Source of the DNA: Didymella arachidicola
Lineage: Eukaryota; Ascomycota; Dothideomycetes; Pleosporales; Didymellaceae
NCBI GenBank assembly: GCA_016630955.3
Contig: CM049997.1
Span: forward strand, 868,001 to 932,000
Length of the DNA: 64,000 bases
Reading direction: 5' to 3'
Each line of letters opens with the position of its first letter. Position 1 is the stretch's first letter. The notes beneath the pieces were generated by a model. It ran no database searches. It worked only from the letters and a program-made list of their open reading frames with translations, and had not been told where the DNA came from. Shown piece after piece: positions 1 through 11,119 of the stretch. The translations under genes were made by a program, and so were the position numbers.

Positions 1-625
1 AACATTCTTTCAACATGGCGCTGTTTGTTATCGACTGTGTCATCGTCCTCACGAGGCTTGTGAGTCGACGTGACTCGACGTAGATGGCAGCAGTAAGCTT
101 GCTGCAGAAGCTAGGTGTTTTACACTAGCTCTGTGCCTTTCCCGCAACTAAATATCGTCGAGACCGCGTTTCCATGTCTCGGCGACATTGTACTTGCGGC
201 AGAATAACTCATTTGCTCTTATAGACGTCTAGGACATACTCTTCCGTTCCAAACGCGTTTCGAGGGGCCAAACATACTTGCCGTCCGGTGTTGACGCATG
301 AAAGCCCTGTGGACCACGGCTGCATCTGCGAGACGATTCCCTCATAACGGTCATGGACTTGTCAATACTAACTTGTGCCGTTGCTACGCAATGTCGTTAC
401 AGAAGATGTCTGGTTGTGGTGGAGCCCCCGACCATTGTTGGCCAGTGAAGATGAACTATGGTCCACCACTCACAGTGCTGCACGTTGATATGCAACATCG
501 TATGCATTACCACAGCAGCCTTTATCGCACTGAGGCACCATAATTTCCTACTCGCATAAACGTCTGAACTTGTTTTATTTTTTCCAAACCTCTTCCCTGA
601 CCCTAAATATCTTTCCTTCCTTACA
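1..625. other. Gene-free left edge
   Basis: No convincing coding region. Short open frames on both strands have no recognisable family. The last 60 bases before the next start are T/C-rich, like a fungal 5' leader. Confidence 0.5.
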
Positions 626-1654
626 ATGCCACCCCAGACTGCGGCCATCCGCAGGTGCAGCTTCAAGCTGCCCAAGAACGACAAATACCAGTGTCAAAAA
701 GCAGGGGACAAATTTCAGCCGATTGTGAAGCTATGGTACTGCACTAGCCATGACAGCCATGCGCAGGATAGATGTCAAGTTCTGGTTGTGTGGGCTGGAA
801 TGGGCGCGCAGTGCGAACGACTGGCTGTTTTCGACAAGAAGATTGGAAAAAAGCTATGCGAATCGCATCTTCCGCAAATGATTGGATCAGACAAGTGCCC
901 AAAGATCGAGACCGAACAGTGCGACGAAGAATGTAGCCCCTCCGCTACGAGGGAGTCAGCGTCCATCCCTGCCTCGCGGCACAATATAGTAGAAGAGGGC
1001 GGTACGCCCGACCTGTGTTTGAGATCACAAGCTGGTTTTTGTGGTATCTTCACCGCAGCTACAGCGGAGAGAGACTGCGCTTCGACGTCGCTTCCAGGAA
1101 TGGATCTAACAGAACGCAGCCATTGCGCCTTGCGATCATCTGTTAAGGCAACGCAGGAGACTGGATCCAGAGGATCTGAAGAAACATCTCGTAATGTAAG
1201 GCGATCAGCCCATATTCGTATAGACTCGCTCTCGCCGTTTACGCCCATGCTTCTGGCTGAGAAACCTGAGGTCGATACGCCTGGGAGTACCACAGGTAAT
1301 GCTGCGTTGAGCTCTAGAAGGTCAATTCAGAGCCTCCTAATCGCACAGGGCACTCCGTCTGCTCTCCAATCCATCCAATCGCGGATTACTTTCCTCGAAG
1401 CTTGTCGACACCAAGAGGCGTCCTTCTCAAATCAAAACGCAGCGGTATATGCGCAATGCTGTGTGTGTCTCGAGAAGCACGGGGAGTACAATATGGTCGG
1501 GATAGCCTCGTGTAAACATCGATACCGAGAACTTTGTCTCAAAAAGGCCATCAAGGTAGGGAGCCTGCGGAGGTTTAATTGCTCAAGCTGTGGGACCTGG
1601 ACGGCAACTCAGATAGAAGATACCATAGATATGACCAATAGCGGAAGATTGTAG
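626..1654 (+). CDS. Hypothetical protein with C-terminal degenerate RING-like zinc module
   Basis: A single-exon 342-aa protein with the start in a good context (ttacaATGcc). The N-terminal ~90 residues contain spaced Cys/His pairs (such as CTSH and CESHL) that could bind zinc. Residues ~110-260 are Ser/Thr-rich and probably disordered. The C-terminal ~65 residues look like the first RING of an RBR-type ubiquitin ligase: CCVC, then CKH, then LCL, then CSSC. The usual Cys after the Tyr in the CxHxYC motif is Arg here (HRYR), so one ligand appears to be missing, and no IBR or second RING follows. A ubiquitin-ligase role is therefore only a possibility. It may be a truncated or diverged copy of a lineage-specific family. 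Confidence 0.6.
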   Translation: MPPQTAAIRRCSFKLPKNDKYQCQKAGDKFQPIVKLWYCTSHDSHAQDRCQVLVVWAGMGAQCERLAVFDKKIGKKLCESHLPQMIGSDKCPKIETEQCDEECSPSATRESASIPASRHNIVEEGGTPDLCLRSQAGFCGIFTAATAERDCASTSLPGMDLTERSHCALRSSVKATQETGSRGSEETSRNVRRSAHIRIDSLSPFTPMLLAEKPEVDTPGSTTGNAALSSRRSIQSLLIAQGTPSALQSIQSRITFLEACRHQEASFSNQNAAVYAQCCVCLEKHGEYNMVGIASCKHRYRELCLKKAIKVGSLRRFNCSSCGTWTATQIEDTIDMTNSGRL

Positions 1655-1870
1655 CCCTGGCGCAACATGGGTTCAATCGGGCCTGTTCACTTGCGGCCAT
1701 TGACCGTTTACGCGAATCCATTTTTGTATATCGCTTCTTCCTAGGTAAGTAAGTACGTGCCCAGCTGCACTATGCCGCATGGATCCACAGGACACGATGC
1801 TCCGAGCATGGGTATTGGGAACATTAAATACGGAATTTTCCTCTCAGTCATCCACTTGACAATCAGCACA

Positions 1871-2845
1871 ATGGCTCTCCGACAAGACTTAGTAGATGCA
1901 ACAACCGGTGAAGAAGTCGACTACAATGTCGTCAACTGGCAAGCACAACTCACCTCCAAGATCCACAGAGACCTCTACCCGCTCTTGGATCCATATAAAA
2001 ACCCAGATCTCGCTGCGGGCGCAGCAGGCAGAACAGTCCTTATCACAGGAGCCACCGGCGGCATAGGACGAAAAATCGCCGAAGCCTGGGTCGTAGCCGG
2101 CGCCGCAGGCGTCGTGATAACAGGGCTCGAAGCAGACCGGCTCAAGGACGAGGAATCGCGCCTCAGGACCATAAGCAAAGCGCAAAACAGCACCGAAAAG
2201 GGAGCTAAGATCCTGAGCCACCCGGCAGACACCACAGACGAGTCCTCAGTAGCCAGCCTCTGGGCCACAACCAGCCGGAAGCTGGGCCGCATCGACGTGC
2301 TGATTAACTGCGCCGGCTCGCTGGCCGTGCAGAAGATCGGCCAAGGATCACCGCTCGATATCTGGAAACACCACAAAACCAACATCAAAGGCCCCTTGCT
2401 CATGATCCACCACTTCCTCAACCAATCCGGCTTCACCGGCGGTACTGTCATCGGCATCACGACAGGTATTCTCGGCGAGACGTATCCCAACTTTGCGTCC
2501 TACATCCCAAGCAAACTTGCTGCCGCAAAGTACATGGAGTATCTCCATGCTGAGGAGCCGAGTGTAAGGTGCTTCAACCTCATTCCGGGCCTTGTGGCGA
2601 CGGAGATGGCGCCACCGGGTTACATGGATTTTGCGCGCGATGACCCTATGTTGACGGGTGGCTTGAGCTTACTGTTGTGTACGAAGAGGGCAGAGTGGCT
2701 GCGAGGTGGGTTGGTGAGCGTCAACTGGGACTGGGAAGAGATGGAGCAGCACAAGGACGAGATTGTAAAGAGGGGGTTGACCAAGCTGGGATTTACGAAT
2801 GCAAAGTTCGGGAAGGGTGGACATCCGTGGGTGGAGCAGCCATGA
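1871..2845 (+). CDS. Short-chain dehydrogenase/reductase (SDR)
   Basis: A 324-aa NAD(P)-dependent oxidoreductase of the classical SDR fold, single exon. The cofactor loop is TGATGGIG at about residues 58-65. The NAG motif appears as NCAG, a Thr-rich strand (GITTG) takes the catalytic Ser/Thr position, and the active-site YxxxK appears as YIPSK. A leader of ~55 residues precedes the Rossmann core. I chose the ATG at 1871 because the upstream in-frame ATGs (1772, 1808) add a tail unlike SDRs. The substrate is not predictable. It is convergent with the Gfo/Idh gene (82 bp apart) and lies beside an aldolase and a sugar transporter, suggesting a sugar, polyol or sugar-acid substrate (inference). 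Confidence 0.85.
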   Translation: MALRQDLVDATTGEEVDYNVVNWQAQLTSKIHRDLYPLLDPYKNPDLAAGAAGRTVLITGATGGIGRKIAEAWVVAGAAGVVITGLEADRLKDEESRLRTISKAQNSTEKGAKILSHPADTTDESSVASLWATTSRKLGRIDVLINCAGSLAVQKIGQGSPLDIWKHHKTNIKGPLLMIHHFLNQSGFTGGTVIGITTGILGETYPNFASYIPSKLAAAKYMEYLHAEEPSVRCFNLIPGLVATEMAPPGYMDFARDDPMLTGGLSLLLCTKRAEWLRGGLVSVNWDWEEMEQHKDEIVKRGLTKLGFTNAKFGKGGHPWVEQP

Positions 2846-2927
2846 TGTGTTGATTCACGCAGTGTAAATCGCGTTTGCTCTCACTCGCTGACATGACTTT
2901 TGTTTGATCGACCGACTCTTAGAGCAC

Positions 2928-4181
2928 CTATAGCTGGACAGGGTAGTCCAGTGTCTCGATCTTTGAAGGGTACTCAAGACCACCTTGTTTCCTCACCTCA
3001 TCCATGATCTCCATGATCAGGATGCTCTCAGCGAGATTCTCGTATTTGCCCTCTTTTCTGCCAGCTGCGACCGCCTCAGCAGCCTCGTCAGCCTCCCAGA
3101 ACATTCCCTGTCCCTCGCCTTCTGATTGCAGTGAGCCGCCGAAACCGTTGTACCAGTTGGAGCCCTTACCGGGTCCAGGGATAGGCCAGTCCTTCTCCTC
3201 GACCTTACCATCGCTGCCAATGATTTTGGTCTTTGTAGGGCGGAATGAGGGAGGGAAGACCTGGATCTCACCCTTGGGACCCTGGATGCGGACGCATGGT
3301 GTGTCTTGATTCTGGCCGGGGCTTGTGGCTACGCGTAAAGATGTAGTTGCAACAGCATGTGCATCGCCACCTTGCTCCTTCGATCGTGGAAAGTTGAGGA
3401 TCATGGTGCTGTGTTCATCTGCCTTGCCAGTTGCCTCGTAGTTCTTGACAAAGGCAAGGAGCTTCGGTGGCTGGCGTGTGTCCTCAGGCTGCGTATGATA
3501 GAGTGTCTGGAAGACCCATGTCAGGGCGTAGATACCGAGATCAAGCAAAGCCCCACCAGCGAGATCAGGGTTGACCATTCGGTTCTTTCCGTCTGCATAA
3601 TTGTTCTCGGGGTCCAGGGCCATGCTGTTGTCCGAGATGACGCGACTGACTGGGCCGATACGACCAGATGTGATCTGCTCGCGGACATAAACGGACAAGG
3701 GAAAGTAGCGAGTCCATACAGCTTCCATCAGGAAAAGGTTCTTCTCCTTTGCGATAGCGGCCAATTTCCGTGCCTGAGGAGCGTTGACGGTGAAGGCCTT
3801 CTCGCAAAGGACGTGTTTGCCAGCTTCGAGACAGAGCCTAGCATTCTGGTAGTGGTGGGAGTGTGGTGTCGCGACGTAGATGATGTCGATGTTGGGGTCC
3901 TTGACAAGCTCCTCGTATGAGCCGTAGGCCTTTGCGTCTGAAGGAGCGCCCGTCTCCTTCAAAAAATCTTCAGCACGCGATTTCGAGGACGAGGAGGCAG
4001 CGGCCACAACGGTGTGCTTGACAGAATTGACTCCACGTGTCTTGGGGTCGACCAGGAGGTCCTTGGTGCTGAAGGTGTCAACTCAGACCTCATAGTGGGG
4101 TGGACCGTGGGGTACTCACAAGGTAAGGGCAATGCCTCCAGTCGCGAGGATGCCCCAGCGGATGGTCTTAGGCTCTGACAT
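2928..4181 (-). CDS. Gfo/Idh/MocA-family oxidoreductase (D-xylose 1-dehydrogenase / dihydrodiol dehydrogenase-like)
   Basis: Two exons (4181-4120 and 4068-2928) joined across a 51-nt GTGAGT...CAG intron give 400 aa. The first exon supplies the Rossmann strand and loop (WGILATGGIA), which the longest open frame alone lacks, so the two-exon model is clearly better. The middle contains YVATPHSHH, the CEKAFTVN variant of the family's EKP motif with its catalytic-region Lys, and the GGALLDLGIY segment typical of D-xylose 1-dehydrogenase (NADP) and trans-dihydrodiol dehydrogenase relatives. The family oxidises or reduces sugars or cyclic diols in the cytosol. The exact substrate is unknown. Its neighbours are an SDR on one side and a DapA-type aldolase transcribed in the same direction on the other. 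Confidence 0.85.
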
Positions 4182-4825
4182 AGCTGCGATTGGTATTCAA
4201 AATGTCTTTGGAGAGATTTGGAGACGTTGTAGCTAAGACAGAGGGTGGCAGGGCGGATAATATAGTTATGTCCGTTGCTGCACAGCTCTAACGTCACCAC
4301 CACCGGCGACCATGCCGCGATCATAGCACCCGCATCAACCCCACTCTTGCCCCTCTCCACACAAACTCCTGAGAGCACCAAATGCCGGCCCAGGAGCGAC
4401 GGCCCGGTAGTTGCGGCGAAAGCGCATTGTTGATTGGCGGTGCTGGTGTTGACGCAAGGTTAGGAAAGGGAGTTTTGCGGCCACTCGCTTCTCTCATTGG
4501 CTGACTGCTGCCATTACCCATTTAGGCAGCGGCAACAGCTCTTCAAAGAGCCTCTTTCCTACAGAGCCTCAGCCTCAACTTACTCAGCAGCACGGTGTTA
4601 GATTTGGCACAAGACTTATCCCCAGGTAGCCCATGTGGTATGTCGGTCTTCTCGCCGTTCTTCCACATCGCTCTTTGCAGACAAGATGATCGAACGTTAT
4701 TTATTTGCGTCTCGATCCTGAAGTATGGTGTAGGCTTCAACTCAACGCCGAAAATGCCATCGTGCGCAAAGACTCCCAACGTCGAGGATTCCTTTGCGAC
4801 TGCGAATGCGACTGCGAAAGGCCGC
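4182..4825. other. Intergenic, upstream of the Gfo/Idh gene
   Basis: About 640 bp between two minus-strand genes. It should carry the Gfo/Idh promoter and the 3' end of the aldolase gene. Overlapping short frames on both strands show no family similarity. Confidence 0.5.
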
Positions 4826-5856
4826 CTACAAAGAAGCCTCGATCTCGTCCAGGCCGGAGACTTGATTGACGACCCACTTCCTCTTCTCCTCGTCAACGTA
4901 CCTGGGGTACGGTCTCCTGCAGTCGGCGCTTGACTCTGGATAACCCCTCTTGTGTGCAACCGCATATTTTGTGCCGTTGATCCCGCCCTTTCCAAAGCCC
5001 CACTCGGTGACAGACAGCTTGATCTGCAGAGCAGATGCCTCTTCGTGCTTGCCAGATTGGTAGAGGTCAAACATGTGGACGCAAGTCTTATGTTGAGTCA
5101 GCGTTGCGATTCTATGAATGAGTGACAGGCGCTTACCTTGGGATACAAATTCGCAACTCCAGTGATAGTGCCCACGCCACCGACACTCAGAGCTGGGATC
5201 AGCCAGTCACTCTGTCCAGCCAATGCGACAAACTCAGACTTCTTGAACGAAGCCGATACTCGCGCGACCTTCGCGATACCACCACATGTTAGCTTGACTG
5301 CCACAATATTGCGGTGCTTGCCCAAGATATCCAGCATCTCAGAGTTGATGTCAAGGCCAGCCACAACACCAGGGAAGTTGTACAACACGATGGGGATGGG
5401 ACTCGCGTCTGCCAGCTCTTGGAAAAACGCAACGATCGCATCCTGATTCATCGCGAAGTGGAAGTACGAAGGGACGAGGGCCAGGAACGCGCTCGCACCT
5501 GCTTCCTTAGCCTCGACTGTCTGTTGAATCGCATCGCGTGTCGAGCCCGCCACGCCACCGAGTGTGATGGACAGGTCACCGCGTCCTAGCCTCTGAGCAG
5601 TCTTGCGTGCTTTTTGGACTAACTGTGTCTTCTCGCTTGAAGATAATGTCGCAGCTTCGCCGTTTGTGCCTGCAATTACGATGCCATGGAGACCGTTGGA
5701 GATGAGGAACTCGAAATGCTTCTCTTGAACATCCCAGTCGATGTCCTGGGTTTGATCGTTCTTGAACCACGTCAAAGAAGGAACGTGAATACCAGGTGGG
5801 AACGAGTACTCTTGAGCAGCGCCGTTGCCATTGGGAAGCGCCTCGTTGGAAGGCAT
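4826..5856 (-). CDS. Dihydrodipicolinate synthase (DapA)-superfamily aldolase
   Basis: Two exons (5856-5137 and 5086-4826) give 326 aa, the usual length for fungal members. The donor is AAG|GTAAGC. The acceptor that restores frame is a less usual AAG at 5089-5087. The protein shows the pyruvate-binding GTNGE motif (~residue 62), the conserved Tyr in LYNFPG (~157) and the Schiff-base Lys in VAVKLTCGG (~186), so the class I aldolase chemistry is intact. Fungi make lysine through alpha-aminoadipate, so a true DapA role is unlikely. 2-keto-3-deoxy sugar-acid aldolase or 4-hydroxy-2-oxoglutarate aldolase activity is more plausible. It is divergent from an MFS sugar transporter across ~680 bp. Confidence 0.88.
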
Positions 5857-6534
5857 GGTGGATGGAGGTTCAAGGGAGTTGGAGAGGTGAACTGAGAGTA
5901 GCGAAGAGCGCCGAACAGCGAACAGCGCTCATTATGACCATCGTGTTTCCGACACGCGTTCCGACTCCCACTACAAATTCCGATGGTGTCTCCACGCGTG
6001 GGGAAGTGGAGGAGGAGCACACAGCCGCACGCGCAGAGCATCGCGAGCCTATGACGGTGTTGCGATTCGCTAGGAGAGGCCATCGGCAGGCCTCGCCAAC
6101 ACCTTGCCCAAAAGGTGCACCAACTCGGCACCCTCAGCCTAGCGCTCGCGACAGCCGACATGGAGCCATCGTTCTTCGTTGCTCCGCATCCTCGTCTTGC
6201 GACCCACAGAGCGCCACCAATGCAATCTGGAGTCCCCAGTGGAGTTCCCATACGCAATATCGGCAGTCTTTATCTGTGCACCTGTTGCGTGACGGCTAGA
6301 CATGATTGAAGTTGCTATCGCCTGACTACTTCCATCCGATCCCAGCGTCCTCATGCTCGGATGCGCGCCCCAGTTTCTAACCAGGTTATTTTGTGGAGAA
6401 GCGACATGCAAGCCGGGGTCGGCATATCTGGAGCACTTAAAGAGACATTCATACCCCGGATTTGAGATCAGCACTTGCCTCTCGCGGCCATCAATCCACC
6501 GTCTTCACTAGCTCCTCTCTGAGCTTCATCCATC
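5857..6534. promoter_or_regulatory. Divergent promoter region, aldolase / sugar transporter
   Basis: About 680 bp separate the two start codons, so both promoters must lie here. I see no clear TATA box or named operator. Shared control is an inference from the divergent layout only. Confidence 0.4.
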
Positions 6535-8372
6535 ATGGGAGGTTTCGCAAGAGCACCGGAGGATAGGCCTACGCCGCCTGAAGTGGTACGTTGGAAGCTG
6601 CCGATGGATCATGTTGGCGTAGCATGCGCTGACTTGAACTGCAGTACAACTGGAGAGTGTACATGGCAGCGCTGGTCATCTCCATGGGTGTCCTAGCCTA
6701 CGGCTATGACTCTGCCTTCATCGGTACCACCATCACACACGAGAGCTTCAAGCGCGACTTCGGCCTGAACAACATGTCGACATCAGAGAAGAATGAGGTT
6801 ACGAGCAACATCACTTCGATCTGTAAGTCCAAATTGCTAGTAGAGTCTAGGTGGGGAATGTTAACACTCGTACAGACTCTGCGGGAGGTCTTGTTGGTGC
6901 CCTGCTCATGTATCCGTCCCTCGAGTTGCTCGGTCGCCGCATGACTGTCATCATCTCCGACACCATTTTCATCATCGGTGCGATCCTCTGCACTGTTCCC
7001 ACCCATCAGATTGGCCTCGTATATGCCGGTCGATTCTTTACTGGAATGGGCGTTGGTGGCATTGCTGCCGTCTCTCCCATTTACATTGCGGAAATCAGTC
7101 CTCCAGCTATTCGTGGTCGATTGACCGGGTTCTTCGAATCGTTCTACCAGACCGGTGCTGTCATCGGCTTCTGGATTAATTACGGTATCGTGCACAACAT
7201 GGACCGCTCCAAGTCGATTGCTTGGCGAGTGCCTATGGCTGTGCAGCTCATCCCTGCAGGGCTTCTAGCCTTGATGATTCCATTGCTGAAAGAGTCGCCT
7301 ACGTGGCTCCTGAAGCGTGGTCGTAAGGCTGAGGCACTGAAGGTCTATAGCTTTTTCCGCAACCTGCCCGAGGATCACGAGTATATTGCTCAGGATGTGG
7401 AGTTCGTCGAGCGAGAGATTGCTAAGGAGAGAGCTGCACTTGTTGGGGGCCAACAGCATGCAAGCTTCTTGACGGTCATCAAGGCCGCTGCCAAGGAAGC
7501 TTTCCAGCCCGGCATGCGCAACCGGTTCCTCCTTGTCTTTCTCATGTTCATGTGGCAAGCCTGGTCCGGCGCAGCAGGTAAGATTTGGCTGATCATTACC
7601 AGACTCGAATATTTGCTGATCAGTTCCACACAGCCATCAACTACTACAGCCCCACGATCTTCACGTCGATTGGTCTCTCGGATGTGACTCTCTGGACCGG
7701 CGTCTATGGCATCATCAAGGCTGGTGGCTCCATCATCTTCTTCACCTGGTTCATCGACATGTTTGGCCGCAAATACCCCTGGATCATCTCGTCCCTCATC
7801 TGCGCGTTCTGTCAGTACTACCTGGCCATCTACATCAATCTCGGCAAGCCCAAGGTCGGCCAACCCATGTCCGACTCTACAATCGCAGGGGGCAAGGGTG
7901 CCACCGCCATGATCATGATCTTCGGAGCTGCCTGGGTAAGTCATCTCTCGCCCCCCCCCCCCCCCCGGTAAGCCTTGAACTAACTCGAGATTAGTCTTTC
8001 GGCGCCAACGGTTTACCCTGGATCATCTCCGCCGAGATCTTCCCCACCACGCTGCGCTCCGTATCCGGCCCCTTCGCAGCCGCAAGTGTGTGGATCTGGA
8101 CTCTGGTCGTCACCAAGGCGCTGCCTCAGATGTACACCAGCATGGGCTGGGGCGTGTACGTCTTCTTCGCGACATGCTTGGTCTGCGCTAGTGTCTATGC
8201 TTGGTTCTTCATCCACGACACCAAAGGCTTGCGCATCGATGAAATGGACGAGCTGTTTGGGTTCGAGAGGACGGGCGAGTACGGTGTGGCTACGCCGAGT
8301 GGCAAGACAGATGACGAGAGCGAGCACAACGAGAAGGCTACTGCTATTCATATTGACAATACCAGGGTCTAG
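6535..8372 (+). CDS. MFS sugar transporter
   Basis: Five exons (6535-6585, 6645-6822, 6876-7577, 7634-7935, 7995-8372) give 536 aa, the normal size for the fungal sugar porter family with 12 membrane helices. Visible signatures are GRRMT after helix 2, RFFTGMGVGG, YIAEISPPAIRGRL (the sugar-transport signature) and KESPTWLLKRGR before the central loop. INYYSPTIF lies in helix 7, and DTKG at the C-terminus replaces the usual PETKG. All introns are GT-AG and 53-59 nt. The fourth contains a run of 16 C followed at once by a second donor-like GTAAGC. Expected in the plasma membrane. The substrate is unknown, but the gene is divergent from a keto-acid-type aldolase and close to two oxidoreductases. 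Confidence 0.9.
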
Positions 8373-9661
8373 ATATGAGTTCAAGTGTTGGAGCTTAGTA
8401 GAAATCAGATGACGCTGGCTTTCGTTATTAGTAATGTCATCATAATGACGACGTGGACCGTTTATCAACTCACATTGCAAGCTTCACAATGGAATTCGCG
8501 TTATTCAGGACGATCGCAATCTGTTGGGGTCCTTGGCCCGATTGCTTGTAGAACGTGCTTCGATGGTCGAATCCTGAGCACAGCATCGCTACTGCCATTC
8601 CCGAGTCGTACTTTCTTGAAGTTTCCCTGCTCACCCACCAGCATCTCCCGGGACAGAGAAAACGGTAGCACAAGTTCCGAACGAGAGAGATGGCAGGCGG
8701 GCAGAGCACTGTGGTCTGGAGTTGCGTTGTTGTAGGATTTGTTTGCGGCAAGTTGGTGGCTAGCGAGCTGCGAATGAACGTGCATAGCGTCTGGCAGTGA
8801 ATGCAAAATATGAACTTCTCTTGATTGTTATAGATTGAGCAAAGAGGACATAGGAGCTCTTATACAATGTGAATACGGCACATCTGATTTTGTTTATCGT
8901 GAGCGCATCCGGTCCTGGTTCAGATATCAAGTTTCATATCGAGGCGATGGATTGGAACGGGCGATCAGTTGTGTTTGAGCCCATGGGATTTCTGGAGTAT
9001 GCAGCGCCAGCCAGAAGCAAGCCTTACGGAAGGATCGCTGTAACTACTTAGAGGAACAAGCTACTTACTGTTCTCGTTAATTATTCCTCGTCGCAATGTG
9101 CTTCTCGAGACGAAAAGACACAGCTCCAGCTGCTGCTAATATTCCGTGACGACGAGTGTGACGCCTTGGTGATTTGATCCACATATTGTACTGGGGATCA
9201 TGCGACTTGTTTCTAAAGTTCTGCTTGATGATCGAAGAGAACGGCGCATGCGGCGGCGAAGGCCAAGATGTGGAAAGTTTTGGCGCATTCGTATTGCTTT
9301 TGTAGGCCTCGTGGAACAACTATTGACTTTCTTGTCCTAGAAGTTCAAACGATCAACGTCATTAACAGGTTCACGCGAGACCAACAATAACGTCAACACA
9401 ATAATTATTAGTGCACAATGGACCCCAGATGCCGGAGCTGGATGCTGTCGTGCCGGTGCAAGTGTTTGAAGAATTGAGAATGTGCACTTGGCACGAACAA
9501 GGCAGAAGCGGGAAGCGTTTCGCAGGTCATCGGCAATGCGTCTTCCATTGATCAGCAGGAATGGGCTTTGGTGAACCCGAGAACTCGAATTGGCATACGG
9601 AAAGCGCCAACATGACCTGCATACGAGATCGAGGTGTTGATCGTGCTTCTGCTACGGCATT

Positions 9662-9703
9662 TGCCTCAGGTTAACGCCGCCAGGCGGCGAGTACTCTGAG
9701 GCA
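9662..9703. repeat. 42-bp bipartite perfect inverted repeat
   Basis: The outer arms TGCCTCAG (9662-9669) and CTGAGGCA (9696-9703) pair perfectly. The inner arms CGCCGCC (9675-9681) and GGCGGCG (9683-9689) pair perfectly around one A. The spacers are 5 and 6 bases. It could form a cruciform or RNA hairpin, or be a binding site for a dimeric regulator. Confidence 0.75.
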
Positions 9704-10638
9704 TGAGCGCGTTCCGCAAATTGGCCTGCAGCGTTATCGGGCATTCATCGTTACCGCTTATTGCACTTCATCTCCGCATTAGGATTGTTGGTGACACAAA
9801 GGCAGAAGCCAAAGTGCGATGTTCTTTGTTTCGTGGTGTTTCTGTGTTGGGTCAACCAACTTCTGCCACGAGTCACGTCCATTATGGACCGGCGTTGGCG
9901 CCGACCGCCTGTTCCTAACGCTAATTAGAGTTTGCTCTCCTGATGTTGTGAACGGTGTGAAAGTAATCTGGACTCGCTTGCCGTCAGCAGCTGAGAAGCG
10001 AGGGCCCGCAGTGAACCGACCGTTGAACGCACAGCTGCGTGGTTCGGGCTCAAAAGGGCAAAGGACAGGGTGATGTGATGGAGGTGCATGGAGGATCTGC
10101 GGGGTGTTCCTGCCGTTCCTTCTCATCTCGGGTCTTCAGAAAGCTTCGAGCGCAACTTCCCAGCTTGGCATCATCAAACACTCGAGCAGATGTCAGGAGC
10201 CTGGCCAACAATGGGCAGCCGGCGAAGCAGGCAGACGCATCCCCTGCGCTGACCGGCGCTGGGCGAAGTTTCTGGCTTCGAGTCGTGGGCAGCAGCGCGC
10301 TCGACACCATCACTGAGTGAGTGTGTCGAGGCTGCCGGGCTCCAGCCAACAGATGACCTGCAGAAGGGAGCTCCACTTGTCAGCGAGCAATAGTGTCCTC
10401 CTGAGGGCCGCACATGCAGTGCTAAGTGCCCTAGAGCGATAGTTGCCGGTTCGGTATTGCAAGCGAGCAGCCAATCAGGTGGCCGCCAGGGCTGATACAG
10501 CGAGACAGCAGCTAGGATCGTCCACACGGTTTCATCTCTGCGTGTGCACGCGGGCAGCGATGAAGCAGTCCTGCTGGCTGCGTCGGACAAGTCCAGCAAG
10601 CTGGACCGGATGCAGGAACCCACTGCTACCTGGCTTGC

Positions 10639-10698
10639 CGGTGCTGGCGGTGCTGGCGGTGCTGTTGGTGCTGCTGGTGCTATTGGTGCTGCTGGTGC
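10639..10698 (+). repeat. GGTGCTG-type short tandem repeat
   Basis: Imperfect 6-9 bp units built on GGTGCTG/GGTGCTATT over about 60 bp. One frame reads a Gly-Ala-Val tract but has no protein support. The tract is complementary to the CAGCACC tract inside the downstream RhoGAP coding region. Confidence 0.7.
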
Positions 10699-11119
10699 GT
10701 GTGGAATGCAGCGGACCGCTCCTGGTATGCTAGGTTGGATTAAAGATATTATTTTGCCTCGCTAGGCCCGCCGGACTGCCTCTACACCCTGCTCTTTGGG
10801 CGCGTAGGCCGACGAATGAGGCGTGCAGAGATGGCGGGCTCCAGCACCTGACTACGCAGCCAAATTTCTCGACAAGGTCCCTGATCGTACGCCTCCTCCC
10901 ATGGAGCGAGGCCACGCCGCATTCTACACGGCCAAGCGCTGACGAGACTGCTGGAGCCTCGAGGTGCTGGACCACAGCTGCCCGCCCGCCAGAGACACAA
11001 AGGGTCGCAGAAACACACACCGGCTCCGCCGGCGCCTGCACTCTCGACATTGGGCATAGGGCTCATCCTGGTCAGCCCGCTAGCCTGGTTTGAGCCGCGA
11101 GCAGCGCAGCTCAGCAGCT

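Larger units (their letters stand above)
8373..11119. other. Long gene-free region
   Basis: About 2.7 kb with no supported gene. Open frames here are short, overlap on both strands and look like nothing known. It contains the 42-bp palindrome at 9662-9703, a GGTGCT-type repeat tract at 10639-10698 and, nearest the RhoGAP start, probably that gene's promoter and long 5' leader. Confidence 0.5.

Noticed and set aside
1757..1870. Longer N-terminus for the SDR gene
   Set aside because: The frame begins at GTG, and its upstream ATGs add a tail unlike SDR proteins. The ATG at 1871 fits better.
10544..10765. 73-codon frame with a Gly-Ala tract
   Set aside because: It is produced by the GGTGCT repeat. 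No start context, no family, and the same repeat is open in other frames.
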